Shown here: positions 11,234-22,835 of the stretch, piece after piece
How the letters are laid out: the number at the start of each line of letters is the position of its first letter
Numbering within the stretch: position 1 is the stretch's first letter
DNA from: Aldrovandia affinis
Lineage: Eukaryota; Chordata; Actinopteri; Notacanthiformes; Halosauridae
Length of the DNA stretch: 64,000 bases
NCBI GenBank assembly: GCA_029706075.1
Contig: JAINUG010000197.1
Location: 1,403,009 to 1,467,008, forward strand
Direction of reading: 5' to 3'
The notes under the pieces: model-generated
Databases searched by the model: none
What the model saw: only the letters and a program-made list of their open reading frames with translations
What the model was told of the DNA's origin: nothing
Program-made: the position numbers and the translations under genes

Positions 11234-11554
11234 GGGCTTCTGAGTGGGTGTCGGGCTGAGGTACTTGTGTGGCCAAGTCATGTGAGCCACAGCAATGTAC
11301 AGAGAGGAAGGCCTTCAGTTACCAGGGTAACCCCCACATCATAGCTCTAGTCAATCAAGCAACTGCAGTTTGCCTGTGGCAGATGCAACAGCTGCGTAGT
11401 CCTCTGATAACTGGGCCACTCAGCTGGTGGAGTACAGAGAAAAAATTATTGGTTGCACACGTTTTGGAGGATGCATGTGCTAGTATGTAGGATGAAATTG
11501 ACCTACATTTGCAACTGAGTTTTCAGATTGGGGTGGAAAATCGGAGAGAAAAAC
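11234..11554 (+). repeat. Degenerate tRNA-derived SINE
   Basis: It starts GGGCTTCTGAGTGGGTGTCG, a decayed form of the fish SINE head GGGCTTCCGAGTGGCGCAGCGG, and ends in AGATTGGGGTGGAAAATCGG plus A-rich sequence, like the ATTGGGAGAAAA tail of the copy at 47.2 kb. A central GTTTTGGAGGATGCATGTGC also fits the family. The B box is no longer clear. Confidence 0.6.
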
Positions 11555-12326
11555 AATCACACTTCTTCAGCTAGAAGTCCTGCCATCTGTATGGAGCTCA
11601 TCACTTCACATGCATAACATGCCTCTGCAACTCCAAATCCTGGCCTGCAACCTTACCGTAACTACATTTATTATGATGTAATACACTGCTCTAACACGTA
11701 GGGTGTAATCCAAGACACTTCGTTTTTCTATTGTCACATGACTGTTACAATAACACTCTAATATCTCAATCCCGTGCAGTGGTGTAGGTCTCATTTTAAA
11801 AGTGTGTGTGGGGGGGGAGGGATACTGGTGTGTAGTGTGCAATACTAGTGGTTCACATGATTTCAGAAGATTAAATTAAATTAAATACATCTGTCTTTCT
11901 AAGGTCTCTCAGTCAGGTAATGAATGTCAAGGTTGAAGGCCAATGAGATTCCAACACTTTAGCACAGCAGAGTTCAATGGCTGATATGAGGAAGAAATGT
12001 CCATGGGCCAACAATATACCGGTCACTCCACAATGCTGACCTGCCAGTGATGGGTTTGCACCAGATGTAATGCTTTGTATTTTGACAAAGAATTTCCTAT
12101 TTTATCTTTGATCTCATGTGACAAACCTCACTTAAATGTTTTCTTGCAAACTCCATATGGGATTTGAGTTTGTTTTTTTTCAGTAATGGCATCCTTCTTG
12201 CCACTTGCCACTGCCAGTTTTGTAGAGTGACTATTATAGACTTTTCATAGACATTCACACAAGTCCAATTAAACACTGTACTAGCTGCATGCACTGTGCT
12301 AGTGCATGCACAGTGAATGGTGCTAT
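11555..12326. other. Unique non-coding DNA
   Basis: No supported feature apart from a short poly-G run near 11810. Confidence 0.45.
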
Positions 12327-13020
12327 ACCACTAGAAATTAGAATTCTAATATGGTTGACGCCACAATGTAAGGCTTGTTCATTCCTAACACGATAGCAGC
12401 CAAAAATACAAGTATTCCTATAATATGTCTCATTAGGTTTCGTATATCAGTCTCATAAAATATACTTAACTATCAAATTTGAATTTCAATTAATAATTAA
12501 ATTACAACATTAATAGTTAATTCATCTGAATCAGATCACAACATTATACATTTAGTTAATACCAAATGTATAATATTGATGACCAAACCAAGGGGTTGAA
12601 GACATCAAGGAGTTATAATTAGAAGAGATTGGCTCAATTCAATACAAGTGCAACATTAAGACAGACAACCTTGTAAGAAAAATAATATGACATTTATTGA
12701 ACATAACGTATGAAAATAGCAAAGCACAATTCAATACATTAATGAACAACAACTGTATGTGTGAATGCGTGTATGAATCTGTATGTGTGTGTGGCGCATT
12801 TCTGCGCAAGCTTGATGAGGCACGTGGCCGTGCATGCATGTGTGTGTGTTCTCTAGCGTGTGCGTGGGTTGCACAAATGTGCGTGTACACTTTAACCATG
12901 TGGGCATCGAGAACAATGAAACAAGATGGGGAAACAAGATTGTAACTGAGGTGAAATAAAAGAATAACTGGAGTTATTGCGTATGTTGAGATCAGAATGC
13001 CAGGTTAGTAGATAAGAATA
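12327..13020 (+). repeat. Unclassified repeat, copy A (internally shortened)
   Basis: Homologous along its length to the minus strand of 53703-55368. Shared blocks include CCACTAGAAATTAGAATTCT at the left end, a TTGACG.CACAATGTAAGGCTTG segment, a TTGAATTTCAATTAATAATT segment, CATTTATTGAACATAA, a TG-rich stretch and GGTTAGTAGATAAGAATA at the right end. Copy A lacks about 1.1 kb present in copy B; the joint is near 12467, at ATACTT/ATACTG. No terminal inverted repeats, poly-A tail or target duplication were found, so the type of element is unknown. Confidence 0.75.
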
Positions 13021-14070
13021 GTAACAATTGGGTATCATGGCACTGCACCAGATATAAATGGGGCTGGCTGTAGGTAGAAAAAGAGGACTGCTGGAGAAGG
13101 AAGAGCTCTGCGTGCCTGCGTGCATGTAACTACTTTCATTCTTGGTTTGCAACCGGTCTGAATTTACTTTTTGTTGGGAGGGTTTTTTGGGGGTTTTTGG
13201 TGTGAGTGAGGGGTGGTGCAAGGTTTATCTTCCAGTGGTGATGGGGATGACGAAGCCAGGACAGGGGGAAACGAGAAGTGAACCAGCAGAGCAGTAGATG
13301 ACCACCAAATCCCGGAACATGGAAGTTACTGAACTGTGCCAGGGGAGCCTGTGTTTAAAGTCAGGAAGGTTTGCTGGCTAATGAGGGCTGCTCTATTCCC
13401 TCCGTGTGTGGTCCGGTGGGTGCAACAGCAGCAGAACGGAAGACCCATACGAGAGGGGCGGATCCAGGCAGCAGTGGGAGCTGGCATTGCATGTGGGTTT
13501 TTTTTATTTTTTGGGGGGATGTAGCTAGGTTGGACAGAGTGGCACTGACCGATGCTACATCCCCGTGTTTCTTTTTGCATTTCTTTTTTCCTTTCGTCGT
13601 TTGTGCGAAAGTGTGTGCGTGTGGAGCGCTGTCTATAGCAGCTGTTCTCTCCCCTACCGGGCAGAAAGGGGTCTCCCTTCTGGAGGCGTGGAATCCCATG
13701 GGGGCCAGAGTGGGTGTGGGATTCACTGTGTGCCGTGTGGGATTAAGTGCGGTAAATGTGATACATGTTTATTCTAGATTGTTTGATCTTTATCTGTGCA
13801 GTAGCGTAGCTGAGCTCAGGGTAGCCTACCTGGGGTATCTCTAGCACAGCTGAGTCTGGAGGGAGACCAAGTGGAAGTCAGCCAGGGACGGGGGGGAAGA
13901 ACCGGAGGCGAACATGAATGCGTTACATGTGTAATAAGCTTTTTATTCATTCTAACAATAAAGATTTTGCCTTTTACCTGTTTGTCCTTGCGTTGTCTGT
14001 GGTGGTATATCCCACGAAGGGAAAAATACCTGTGGGGTGTCTTTTTCCCTGAGCCTGCTCAGCCCCTGAC
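13021..14070 (+). other. GC-richer segment with a polyadenylation-like end
   Basis: This kilobase is richer in GC and CpG than its surroundings and ends with AATAAAG (about 13960) and a pyrimidine-rich block closing at CCCCTGACA. It could be an old LTR or a 3' exon of an unknown transcript. I see no TATA box, no matching TG start and no recognisable protein; overlapping open frames on both strands have no known motifs. Confidence 0.25.
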
Positions 14071-15780
14071 ATTTGCTCATTAAATGGATCATTGGTCCAG
14101 GGCTGTTTCTTCCCATAAGGGAAATAAGTGACCAATTATGGCCCTGTGGTAGACAATTGGCACCCCAAGTGTTGATCTAGAAGAAAATACTATGTACATT
14201 TAAACTCACACGATTAAACATTTTTGCTGGAAGACTTGGCGTCAACCAGAGACATTCAATTTTAGACCCACAAGTTTTGAAGACCGATAGAAATAAAATA
14301 TGACAAACTCCATGTTCAATTCATATTCTGACACTTGTTCTGTGACAGGAAAATACACTTTACCAATATAAAAAAAAAAGTATGCATTGGAGATAACATG
14401 CTTTTTCTTAGACATACACCCAGTAAACTAAATGTCTAAATTCACCACACCCCTTGGAAACGTGAAGAGGGACACCCACATTGCATCACAGAATTCACAA
14501 TTCTCTCTCAGAATGTACAGTAGGTGGGCTACAAGCAGCAGAATGTGGTGAATAAAAAAACCTGAAAGCATTAATAACATGAACTAGAAGCAGCAGACAT
14601 TAATAAAGGCTAAGCATTTGCATGAAGTGGAAAGAGCCCCTTGTGCAATCTGCATCCTTTTGGCAGCTGAAGGAGGTAATCAGCTTTATTTTGTCATGGT
14701 AGGAAAACACTATGTTTTCAAAAGAAAAGCAAACACATTTATAAAATGCAAAAGTGCCATGAACTACAGTTTTACTAAGCTAGCAAGACACAAACAAAGT
14801 TTGTGGACATCTTTAGCTAGCAAGCTAGCTAGACAGCATTAGAAGTATACTATAGCAAGGTAGCTTCATCAGTTACTGATGAACCCATCATCTCATATTA
14901 TCCTTTCAAATGAAAGAAAAGCACATGTTCCCCTAAGTAAATAAGTCCAAACTTTAGGCTTTCTTTAACTACATGAGGCATTTATTCATCATAAAATGCA
15001 TGTTTATTCAACAAATAGTATAACTCCTTGATGATCCCAGAATGTCACCTGTAAAAGACAAAACACACAAAAAAGAATCTTGCTCTCAAGATGGTTCACA
15101 AGCTGACAATGGTCACAGATGAATCAGACTAGAAGTCTCCTTCCAGAAACGCAATCAGTCTGCAACACTCGCACTGCACTGCTGATAGCCACATTTGAAC
15201 CCCTAAGTATTAGTCTATTTCTCTCCCTGCAATAGACAAAGCACTGCCAAAACAGAGACACCAAGTAGATAAAAATACAACCAGTACTGAGGTGGTTCCG
15301 AAATAGTCAGGTGCAGGAATGAATAAATGGCAAGAAACCCCCTCTTATAGCTAACTAGAAAACGTTCAGTCCAGTTGCCTGTAGTGAGCGAGCAGCAGCC
15401 AATCCAAACGGCTATATCTCAACACTTAAAGTGAAATGCTTAAAATTAAACAAACAAAAGCTAGTTAGCTATCAAATATTCCCCTGCTCTTAGATTTTCT
15501 CCTGAGAAGGCAAAAAAAAAAAAAACTTATGTCAGCTGGGTGTAATGCCGAATTTGCATTTTTAACATGCTTGCCGAAGCTAGACGGGGGAAAAATGGAA
15601 AATTCCCTCTCTGTCCCCTAACGGCAACAAAAGTTAACCATAAGAGCAAATCCATAAGAGCACCCTTTCCGATGACAAATGCCAAAACACAATCAACAAT
15701 ACAAAACACAATCCCAATAATCTCAACGACCGAAACAGTAACAAACAATCTGCTCAAACTCTCTGCACGAATGACAACAG
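14071..15780. other. Unique AT-rich non-coding DNA
   Basis: No exon was recognised. GCTAGC-type low complexity occurs at 14770-14870 and 15400-15480. The part nearest 15.8 kb may belong to the hAT relic that follows. Confidence 0.45.
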
Positions 15781-15792
15781 CAATCCCATCAT

Positions 15793-16260
15793 GCAAAGGC
15801 ATAGTCCATCAATCTGCCAGGAGAAGAATCAGCACTTTTGATAGTGGTGGCTATTGCAGAAATTAAATCATTTTGGATAGTTTTCGACATGCCAGTGAAC
15901 ACATTTGACGTTTGTAAATGCTCCGCTAGTAAAGGGTCATACCATGCAATTATGTCAGCCAGCTCTCTGGTTTGCCCTTATTAGCAGAATTTTAATCTCT
16001 CAAACCCCTGGACAGTCCAGCTCTTGTGATTTTCCCAAGGCTGTAGTATCAATCAAATGCTAAACATTGGTAGCTAGGCTCCCAGTAAGCCAAGTGTATC
16101 TATCATACCAAGAAGTATTGAACACTTCTACCTTCTCGTTTCTCTTAGTGAACACAATTTTAGGAAATGGTCTTCCTTCTGTTTTAATCCTCGTCTTCTC
16201 TCTGAGTGGAATGGAGTTTGCAATAAAAACTTCCTTCTCTGTGTTTACCATTCTGGCCAT
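15793..16260 (-). pseudogene. Relic of a hAT transposase (TTF zinc finger + DUF4371), minus strand
   Basis: Two protein segments on the minus strand belong to one family. The upstream frame, 16260-16060, contains GRPFPKIVFTKRNEKVEVFN and then TSWYDRYTWLTGSLATN, the signature of TTF-type zinc-finger hAT transposases just before their cysteines. Downstream, 15942-15793 reads YDPLLAEHLQTSNVFTGMSK and then IQNDLISAIATTI, typical of the DUF4371 region that precedes the catalytic core. The segments are in different frames with stops between them, and the catalytic domain and hAT dimerisation region are missing. The element's ends were not found. A related N-terminus lies at 7833. Confidence 0.8.
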
Positions 16261-17399
16261 TGCTGATTAGCTAGCTCCCGCCACTCTCATTAGCTCTCCT
16301 CCTCTCCCGCCCGTTTGATTAGCTTGTTAGTTCACTTGCTAGCAAATAAACTAATGTTAGTCAAACATCGTTCTTTCGCCAAGATGAATGATAACAATGA
16401 ATAATATAAATAATTACTATGACCTCTCCTTCATGCCCTACTACCCTCAATTTAACAAAAACGACATTTGCACAACTATTTGTAATTTAATCAAAAAGAT
16501 GATCTCTCTCTCGGTGTCTTTCACAAAATCTCCTACACATCTACAACTGAATATTATAGCTTGTGCATGATAACCTTGATCAACCCCTCCCCTCTCTACT
16601 TTAATTGGATGTACAGTATGTCATTATTTTATTCTGATGACTGATTGATCTATTAGCCTTAGGGAGGACGTCCTCCCTAACAACAATTTTTGCCATGTAA
16701 AAGATAGGAGAGGAATATGGAAAAACTATGTATTTGAATAGGGGCTTATGAAGATTTAGGAAGGATGAGGAGATACCGTCCTCCGGCTACATTTTTCCAT
16801 TGCACTAGAGGCGCTGTTGAGACTTTATGAATAGCAATGGGGGTTTTATATATCGTAGATGCTTAGAAATGGATTTGAAGGTGATTGACATTTTTTCCCA
16901 TTTCTTTTTTTTTTCTTTTTTATCAAATGGACGAGCCTCCTCTGGTAACAAGTTAGAAGTAATATTATGTGATTGGAAAGCTAGATAGTCCACTGTTGAC
17001 TGTTAATTAAACACCTGAAGTATAGCTAGTTAGCTAGCTAGTAAATGAGGCAGCAATGTAGACATAAATGGAAGGTTAATGATGGAATATGTCACTGGCA
17101 AGGTAGATACACTTCAGTTCCTTATTTATCTGTGAACTGTTGGAAGCAAGCTAGCTAGCTTATCATTAAATGCTATGTTGCTACCCGGATGCGTGAATGA
17201 AACAGGGCTTACCTACTCACCCTGGCTATTAGGGGCTTCACAAAATATGATTCAGGGTTTCAAATTTATATAAACAATATATTTTTGTTGGATGCATAAA
17301 GTAAAGTTAACAAACTTATTTTAATATTCTGGTATTATGAATTATCAAGCGAGCCAGAAAAGGCAATCCATTACATTTTTGAACATGTTCTCTTGGCTG
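16261..17399. other. Unique AT-rich DNA with a perfect palindrome
   Basis: GCTAGC-rich stretches lie at 16265-16345 and 17025-17160. A perfect 22-bp palindrome (11-bp arms, TTAGGGAGGAC plus its complement) sits at 16659-16680. Its GGAGGACG half recurs inverted near 16780, so this may be the edge of a DNA transposon, unproven. No gene. Confidence 0.4.
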
Positions 17400-18123
17400 A
17401 AATAGTGCCTCATGTACGCATCATTTTCAGTGTTGCCAGTTATTTGAAATACTCTCCCAAAATAATACTAAAAATCCCCATCTTCAATTGACTCCCATAC
17501 AGTTTTTTAAAGACTGCCCACATGTGTTCTTTTAGAGAACGCTTCCCAGCGTGTCCAAGTCCATAACCTAACATTGTTCTTTTTACCCAGTTAAGAGGTA
17601 AAATGCCATTTGATATATAATTTCTCCTTTTTTGATCAAATGAATGCATGTAACAGGGTTGACACAATGGTAACAGGACTGACCAGACTAACAGGGTTGA
17701 CGGGACAATGATTTTACCGTTCAGTGTTACCATCTAAGTTACATATTTTGTTCTATATTTGATGGAAATGGTTGTATTACTGAAGTTTATTACATTTCTA
17801 ACAGGTCTAATATTTTTCACTGCAGTTTCATGCATGTAGTCAAATCCATAATGGACACAATGAGCACATACGTTTGCAACAAAAAAACTAACATTTTATT
17901 GACATATTGAATATATTCATATTTATTATTAACATATTGAAAGAAACTGAAACATATTATTGTGTATATGAATGTTACAAAAAATTCCATAGGATTGATA
18001 CATTTCAAAGTGAGGGCATTAACACAGTACCCATATAACAACAGTTTTTAACAGTTGAAATAGACAGATAAGACAGCACTTTAACAGACAGAACAGTTTG
18101 CCATGCAAACTCAGGCATCGTCT

Positions 18124-18518
18124 CTAACATATAAATCGTTTTTGCTTTTTGACTTTGTATTTGGTTTTGGTCTTCTTTCTGTTGGTGGTGATTTGGCTTA
18201 CATCATCACGCTCGAATAACAATCTCACACAATTTTTGAATCCATCAGTCAATCGGGTGTTTTTTTGTCGTGTGAATTTGGAGAGGTCTTGGGCAAAATT
18301 TTTCCATCTTTTCTTTGAGAACCCAATGGCAGTCTCTGCATACTTTCTGAGCTTATACTTCTGAACAAGCTTGCCCATGACTGCGATCATTTGCCTTTGT
18401 CTTTTCTTTCTTTGAATTTCTCTTTTTCTTTTCTTTCCTTTTCTTTCCTTTTGCAGTCCACAGTACCTCATACCGTTTCCTCTGCTTTTTTTAACGTTTT
18501 CACCCTTCTTCACGTTGC
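18124..18518 (-). pseudogene. Second exon relic of the same uncharacterised transposon-type protein
   Basis: An acceptor (TTTGTATTTCAG|GCAACG) defines the upstream edge at 18518. In the phase set by the first exon the reading meets stops early, so the gene is broken. Another frame of the same exon carries the recognisable part: RQRQMIAVMGKLVQKYKLRK, later ETAIGFSKKRWK, then FERDDVSQITTNRKKTKT and KKQKRF near the end. These motifs recur in the fish family I recall. The frame closes at 18124, much shorter than the family's several hundred residues, and no catalytic domain is visible. Confidence 0.55.
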
Positions 18519-18785
18519 CTGAAATACAAACCAAAAAAATACCAAATGATTGACAATGTGTACCTCTGACCATACACTAACAAGAACATTTTTACATTTT
18601 CACAGTTATTGGACACTCAATATCTACTTTACCCTTCCCATTATTGGTAGATAATTAGTTCTACATGAGTAAAGTTGGATACTGGGTGTAGATCATGTCA
18701 AAGTAGGAATATCTTATAGATGCATTGCAAACTGATACAAAAACAAGGTGCTACTTTATTTCTCATATCTTTTTCTAATCCTAAC

Positions 18786-18967
18786 CTTGAGGAACTTGCT
18801 TGTTGTGGATCTGGCTCTGGGCTCTCTGGCGGTGTTGTCAGGCTGCTCAGTGCAACTGATGCTGCTTTTTTTGCAGCCCTACACTTTTCCTGGGCTATTC
18901 TCCACTTTAGCTTCCTTCTCCTTTGCTCCCTCTCGCTGAGCACATCTATGTTTTTTCCAGTACGCAT
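18786..18967 (-). pseudogene. First coding exon of an uncharacterised lysine/arginine-rich transposon-type protein
   Basis: The start ATG (18965-18967) lies immediately downstream of an inverted TAACAGG..GAC motif. The sequence begins MRTGKNIDVLSEREQRRRKL, continues KWRIAQEKCRAAKKAA and then a Ser/Pro-rich TTPPESPEPDPQQASSSR. A good donor (CAAG|GTTAGG) ends the exon at 18786 in phase 2. The basic start followed by a PPESP.PD stretch matches my memory of an abundant fish protein family of unknown function. DNA binding is plausible from its charge but not shown. Confidence 0.55.
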
Positions 18968-19780
18968 GTCAACCTGTTACTCTCAAAAAATAACAGGGTT
19001 GACAGTAACAGGGCTGACCGTTTAAAGGTAATATGCTCATTACTAGCTAACTGATGAAGGTCACAGGAAAACATGGTATGCATTTAAAAGGTTATTGTTT
19101 ATAGATATTGACCATAATGTGAAAAATAAACAATTATACAGATTTATATGTTAAAATATGGTAACGGGGTTGATGTCGTATGCTTGTCCCCCTCGGTCAA
19201 ACATTATAAAATATCAAAAATAGTACATTAGAAATTAGAGAAACTTACTTGACCTTGAACTGTTGTCTTCCTGATAGAGAGATGATGCAGCATCCTGTAA
19301 ATTATGTCACTTCAGGAATGTTCCATTATTTTGCAATGTTTTTTTTGTTAGGGTAACAGGGTTAAAGTGAAATTAAGGGACACAGACAAATTGATACTTT
19401 TTCAAACAATTAATATATGCGTTTCATACAATACAATTTTAGCAATAAGATCTCACTTTAAACATTATGCAAATGTGACATTTTAAACATATTGTCTATA
19501 TTTTACACATTAAAACTCCAACTGAATTTTATAGATCATAGTGAGGGACAGGCCAAATTTCTTACTCTCTTCTGCATAAAAGTCATTTTAATTCTCTAAA
19601 ATAATATTTATTTGGTTTAAATTGGTTTTATATTGAGGAGAAAAGGCACAATAATAACATATTTTAAAATGGAGAGTGTATCTGTCGTTATAGTAGTTTT
19701 ATTGGTGATTGTTTCTTGGGGACACAAAAGGCCCCATTTCGTGGAATGACCCTGAAGTAAATATTGATCAATGGGGAGAA

Positions 19781-20221
19781 TTAATAGTTTGGGGGCATGG
19801 AACATTTATGATGATGGAATCTGTTGTAATATATTGTTTATAATTTATTTTGTGGCCATGTGAAGTTGTATATGAATTCTGTGTGTTTGCATGATGTCAG
19901 AAGGTACAGAAGTTAATGTTTGTAAGGACTGAGAGTCTGTGGCCATTGTAGTTATTTCTGTGGGAGACCTTGAAAGGTGTCAAACTCTCAGTGCTGTATA
20001 GGCATGAGGTATGCCCCTCCTGCCCATAACTTGGTGGATGGAATACCTGCCATCCCAATGCTGGCTAGCTAGCTTGCTAGCTATATATGCGTGGAAGGTG
20101 TCAGTCTCGGCAGCGAATCAGGGCTATTAGCGGCCACACCTACTGGCAGCACACACACCGGTCCAGTGTCTGACAATTACACCTATGTGCTTAAAACTAC
20201 TCTGCTCTCTTCAGTAGGTGG
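19781..20221. other. Unique non-coding DNA
   Basis: Contains a GCTAGC cluster at 20065-20095; no gene. Confidence 0.45.
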
Positions 20222-20512
20222 CTAGAACCAGGAGAAGGCTGACGAAGTAGGTGGAGTATTAAATGGAGTAAGCAGGGATGGGGCAGTCAGTTTGCCAGAG
20301 GAGGCGGAGCGGAGGGGTCTGGCTGGGGTGTAGGGAGTGATGAGTGACTGGAGGTATGGGGGAGCAGTACCTCTAGCCGCTTGAAAAGCAAGCACCAGTG
20401 ATTTGAATCTGATGCGTGCTGCGATGGGGAGCCAGTGCAGAGAGGAGAGTAGAGGGGTGACATGGGTGAACTTCGGCTGGTTGAACACCAGACGAGCAGC
20501 AGCATTCTAACA
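20222..20512 (-). mobile_element. L2-clade LINE fragment, minus strand, with internal deletion
   Basis: The minus-strand frame reads FTHVTPLLSSLHWLPIAARI, RFKSLVLAFQAARGTAPPYL and TPARPLRSASSGKLTAPSLL, the C-terminal part of an L2/Maui-type reverse transcriptase protein (usual HVTPLL.SLHWLPV..RI.FK). At the low-coordinate end the coding part is joined directly to a piece of the 3' UTR (TATTAAATGGAGTAAGCAGG), which in the copy at 25.5 kb lies further from the coding end. An internal stretch was therefore lost. The fragment is 5'-truncated and lacks the usual 3' tail. Confidence 0.88.
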
Positions 20513-22835
20513 ATCTAGCTAGCTAATGTAGCTTGTTACAGTATAATTTGAATGCTGGATTGCTAGATGAAGATGGTCAATAACTTTGCTGTGTAGCTTG
20601 CTTGGTAGGTTAGTAAAGCGGTAGTAAAGCAGTGGTTTGTTTCACTTTATAGTCATTTAGTCAAGTGTTTTTTCCTTCCATGCCCAAAAGAAAAACTGAT
20701 TAGCTCATATTCTCTTTCTACTTCATGAAAATGCTTAGCCTCTATTAATGCTAGGAGCATTATGTGTACTTCCACAATATAATTTTTTTTTGTTACATAT
20801 TTCTTGATGCACGTGTACTTACATAAACCGTACAAATCATTGTTACACGTGTAACTACTTAAACCACAAACAGTTCTTAAGGCTGTAAATACTATGTAAA
20901 AATGTGTAAGTACACAGTATGTAGGTACAGTGTAACTACACTTCTACACTATATTACTTTATTAGGGCAACTTTATGTAAAGTGGGACCAAATGGTATAT
21001 TTCAAGATATAGCACCCCATGTGTGATATATGTGGTACCACATAGTATCCTTTGAATGGTATGCTCATCACATGATTTTTGCCATTTAATAGTATAATTG
21101 TAAACAAATCGTTTGAGGAATCCTACAGTAGCTACATATTAACCAGGCAAGGATGGCAGCAAGGAGGCTTTATGCATATGGCATAACATTATCTATAAAA
21201 TATACATGACATCGCCAAAGTTGCTATAAAATGGATGGCAGATATCCAGTAAAGACCAGGAAGGAGCTAAATGAGCTTTGAAGTTATAATTACTTTATTA
21301 TTTCTAATTTTGATATCTGTATCCTTATTTATAATTATTCATATATTGGCTTGTGAAAAGAAACCTTCATGCACATCCCACTAAAAGCATGGCCAGCAGT
21401 AAACGTGGGCTGGAACATAAAGGTCACCCTTCACTATTCAAACAGATTATTCGCCAAGAACAAACAGGAAAAGGTAAAGAAGTAATTGCAGGAGGATGTT
21501 GTTGGTATAACAGGTGTCCATTAAAAGATAAGGTTCCGGCGCCCTGTCCTTCCTCTCCTTTGCTTAAATAAAGGGAAACGATTCATCCTTCTCTTTTTTC
21601 AGGGACAAGGAGCAAAGGTTCAAAACAGGCCGTGTCTGATTAAAATATATCCGTCCCCACAGATGTTACAACATTCCTTCCCAAGGACTTGATCTGTAAA
21701 CCGAACCCCTATAAATCATCTTCAAGTCTGGACTCAGAAATTAAACATACTCCCTATAATCATAAATTATTACCATATTGTGTATGTGTGCATGTAGAAA
21801 TGTAGAAGTTCACTGAGTGATATTAATGTTTGTCATTCTGTGCAGTTCATCTCAGAATGCTCTTTGATTTCTGACCTGAAAGGATATTAAGTCAAGTAAC
21901 TTTGGTGGGTACCACATTTCGTTTCCAGGTTCTGGGGGTCACCAGTTAAAAACATGTGCCCTCTTATGCATCTGACACCATAAAATATTTAGTAAAAAAT
22001 TATAATAAAGCACTGATTCAATCCCCCAGGATATTACAGTTGAGCACCACAATGGTAAAACTGTGTGGACACAATCCACAGTCCATGTGGACTTATTTAA
22101 TGATCACAGAGTTCAGGTGTGCTTTGTCCTTTAGAGTATGAAGCCTGGACATTGACAGGCTGTGTCAGGATGCTCGAGCTGAGGCATCAAGTTAATTAAG
22201 CTGAGGCAAAGGTGAAATGATGTGCCATAGCAGCAGTAAGTCAGACAAGCCAGTGCTGGTATGGACCAAAATGAAAATAAATCCATCACGTGTAAGTGTA
22301 ACTGTGGCACAATTTATTATGGAAATGATCTTTCATAACCTTTCTACATGATGTGCATTTTGTCAACAAACCTTCAATAGAAAAGTAGTGAGCAGTGATA
22401 GAAGTGCTATTGTATGGGGCTTGTGTAACCGATATTCTCTAACTATGACATGTCTTCAATAATTTGATGCACTGCTTCACAAGGCACATTCAGTTCACAG
22501 TTGGGTGATATTTTCAAGGAATAACAATTCTCAAGATAATGAAATGTGTTTTTTGCATGTCCCTTGTAACAAAACAACTGTACATGTGTCTTGTATCTGG
22601 CAGCATTTAAAAAAAATTATATCTTCAAAAAAGAATAACCCAATAATGAACAGACATTTTTGCATGAATAATGTATTATTTTCAGAGATAAAAGGGATTG
22701 TTTGTTCAAGAGCCTGCAGAGCGAGTCACCGTTGGAATAAATACCTGAGGTTGTGTCATGTTCAAGCAGACATCTGTGAGGCATTAACTACCCCCTATCA
22801 TCACACCCACTATTTTTTAATTCCCACCTATTTAG
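20513..22835. other. Unique AT-rich non-coding DNA
   Basis: No exon, RNA gene or repeat family recognised. GCTAGC texture lies at 20510-20620. The 142-codon frame at 22505-22933 has no domain and runs into the hAT terminus, so it is not called. Confidence 0.5.

Larger units (their letters stand above)
17400..19780 (-). mobile_element. Transposon-like unit with TAACAGGGTTGAC motifs and a lysine-rich gene relic
   Basis: A 13-mer, TAACAGGGTTGAC, occurs exactly or nearly so at 17651, 17671, 17689, 18991 and 19006, inverted at 18968, and in weaker forms near 19161 and 19352. The two clusters bracket a minus-strand gene relic with two exon-like parts (separate entries). Repeated short motifs around a basic coding region resemble subterminal transposase-binding sites of a DNA transposon. 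From memory, similar proteins are abundant and uncharacterised in fish genomes. Outer boundaries are approximate and no terminal inverted repeats were identified. Confidence 0.55.

Noticed and set aside
13371-13844. 157-codon plus-strand frame with overlapping minus-strand frames
   Set aside because: Open frames on both strands reflect local GC content; no family recognised.
16060-16260. Possible retroviral envelope fragment (WYDRYTWLTGS)
   Set aside because: The surrounding residues fit the TTF-finger region of hAT transposases much better, and DUF4371-type sequence follows downstream on the same strand.
20222-20505. Host gene exon (clean minus-strand frame of 88 codons)
   Set aside because: Sequence is the C-terminal part of an L2-type reverse transcriptase protein.
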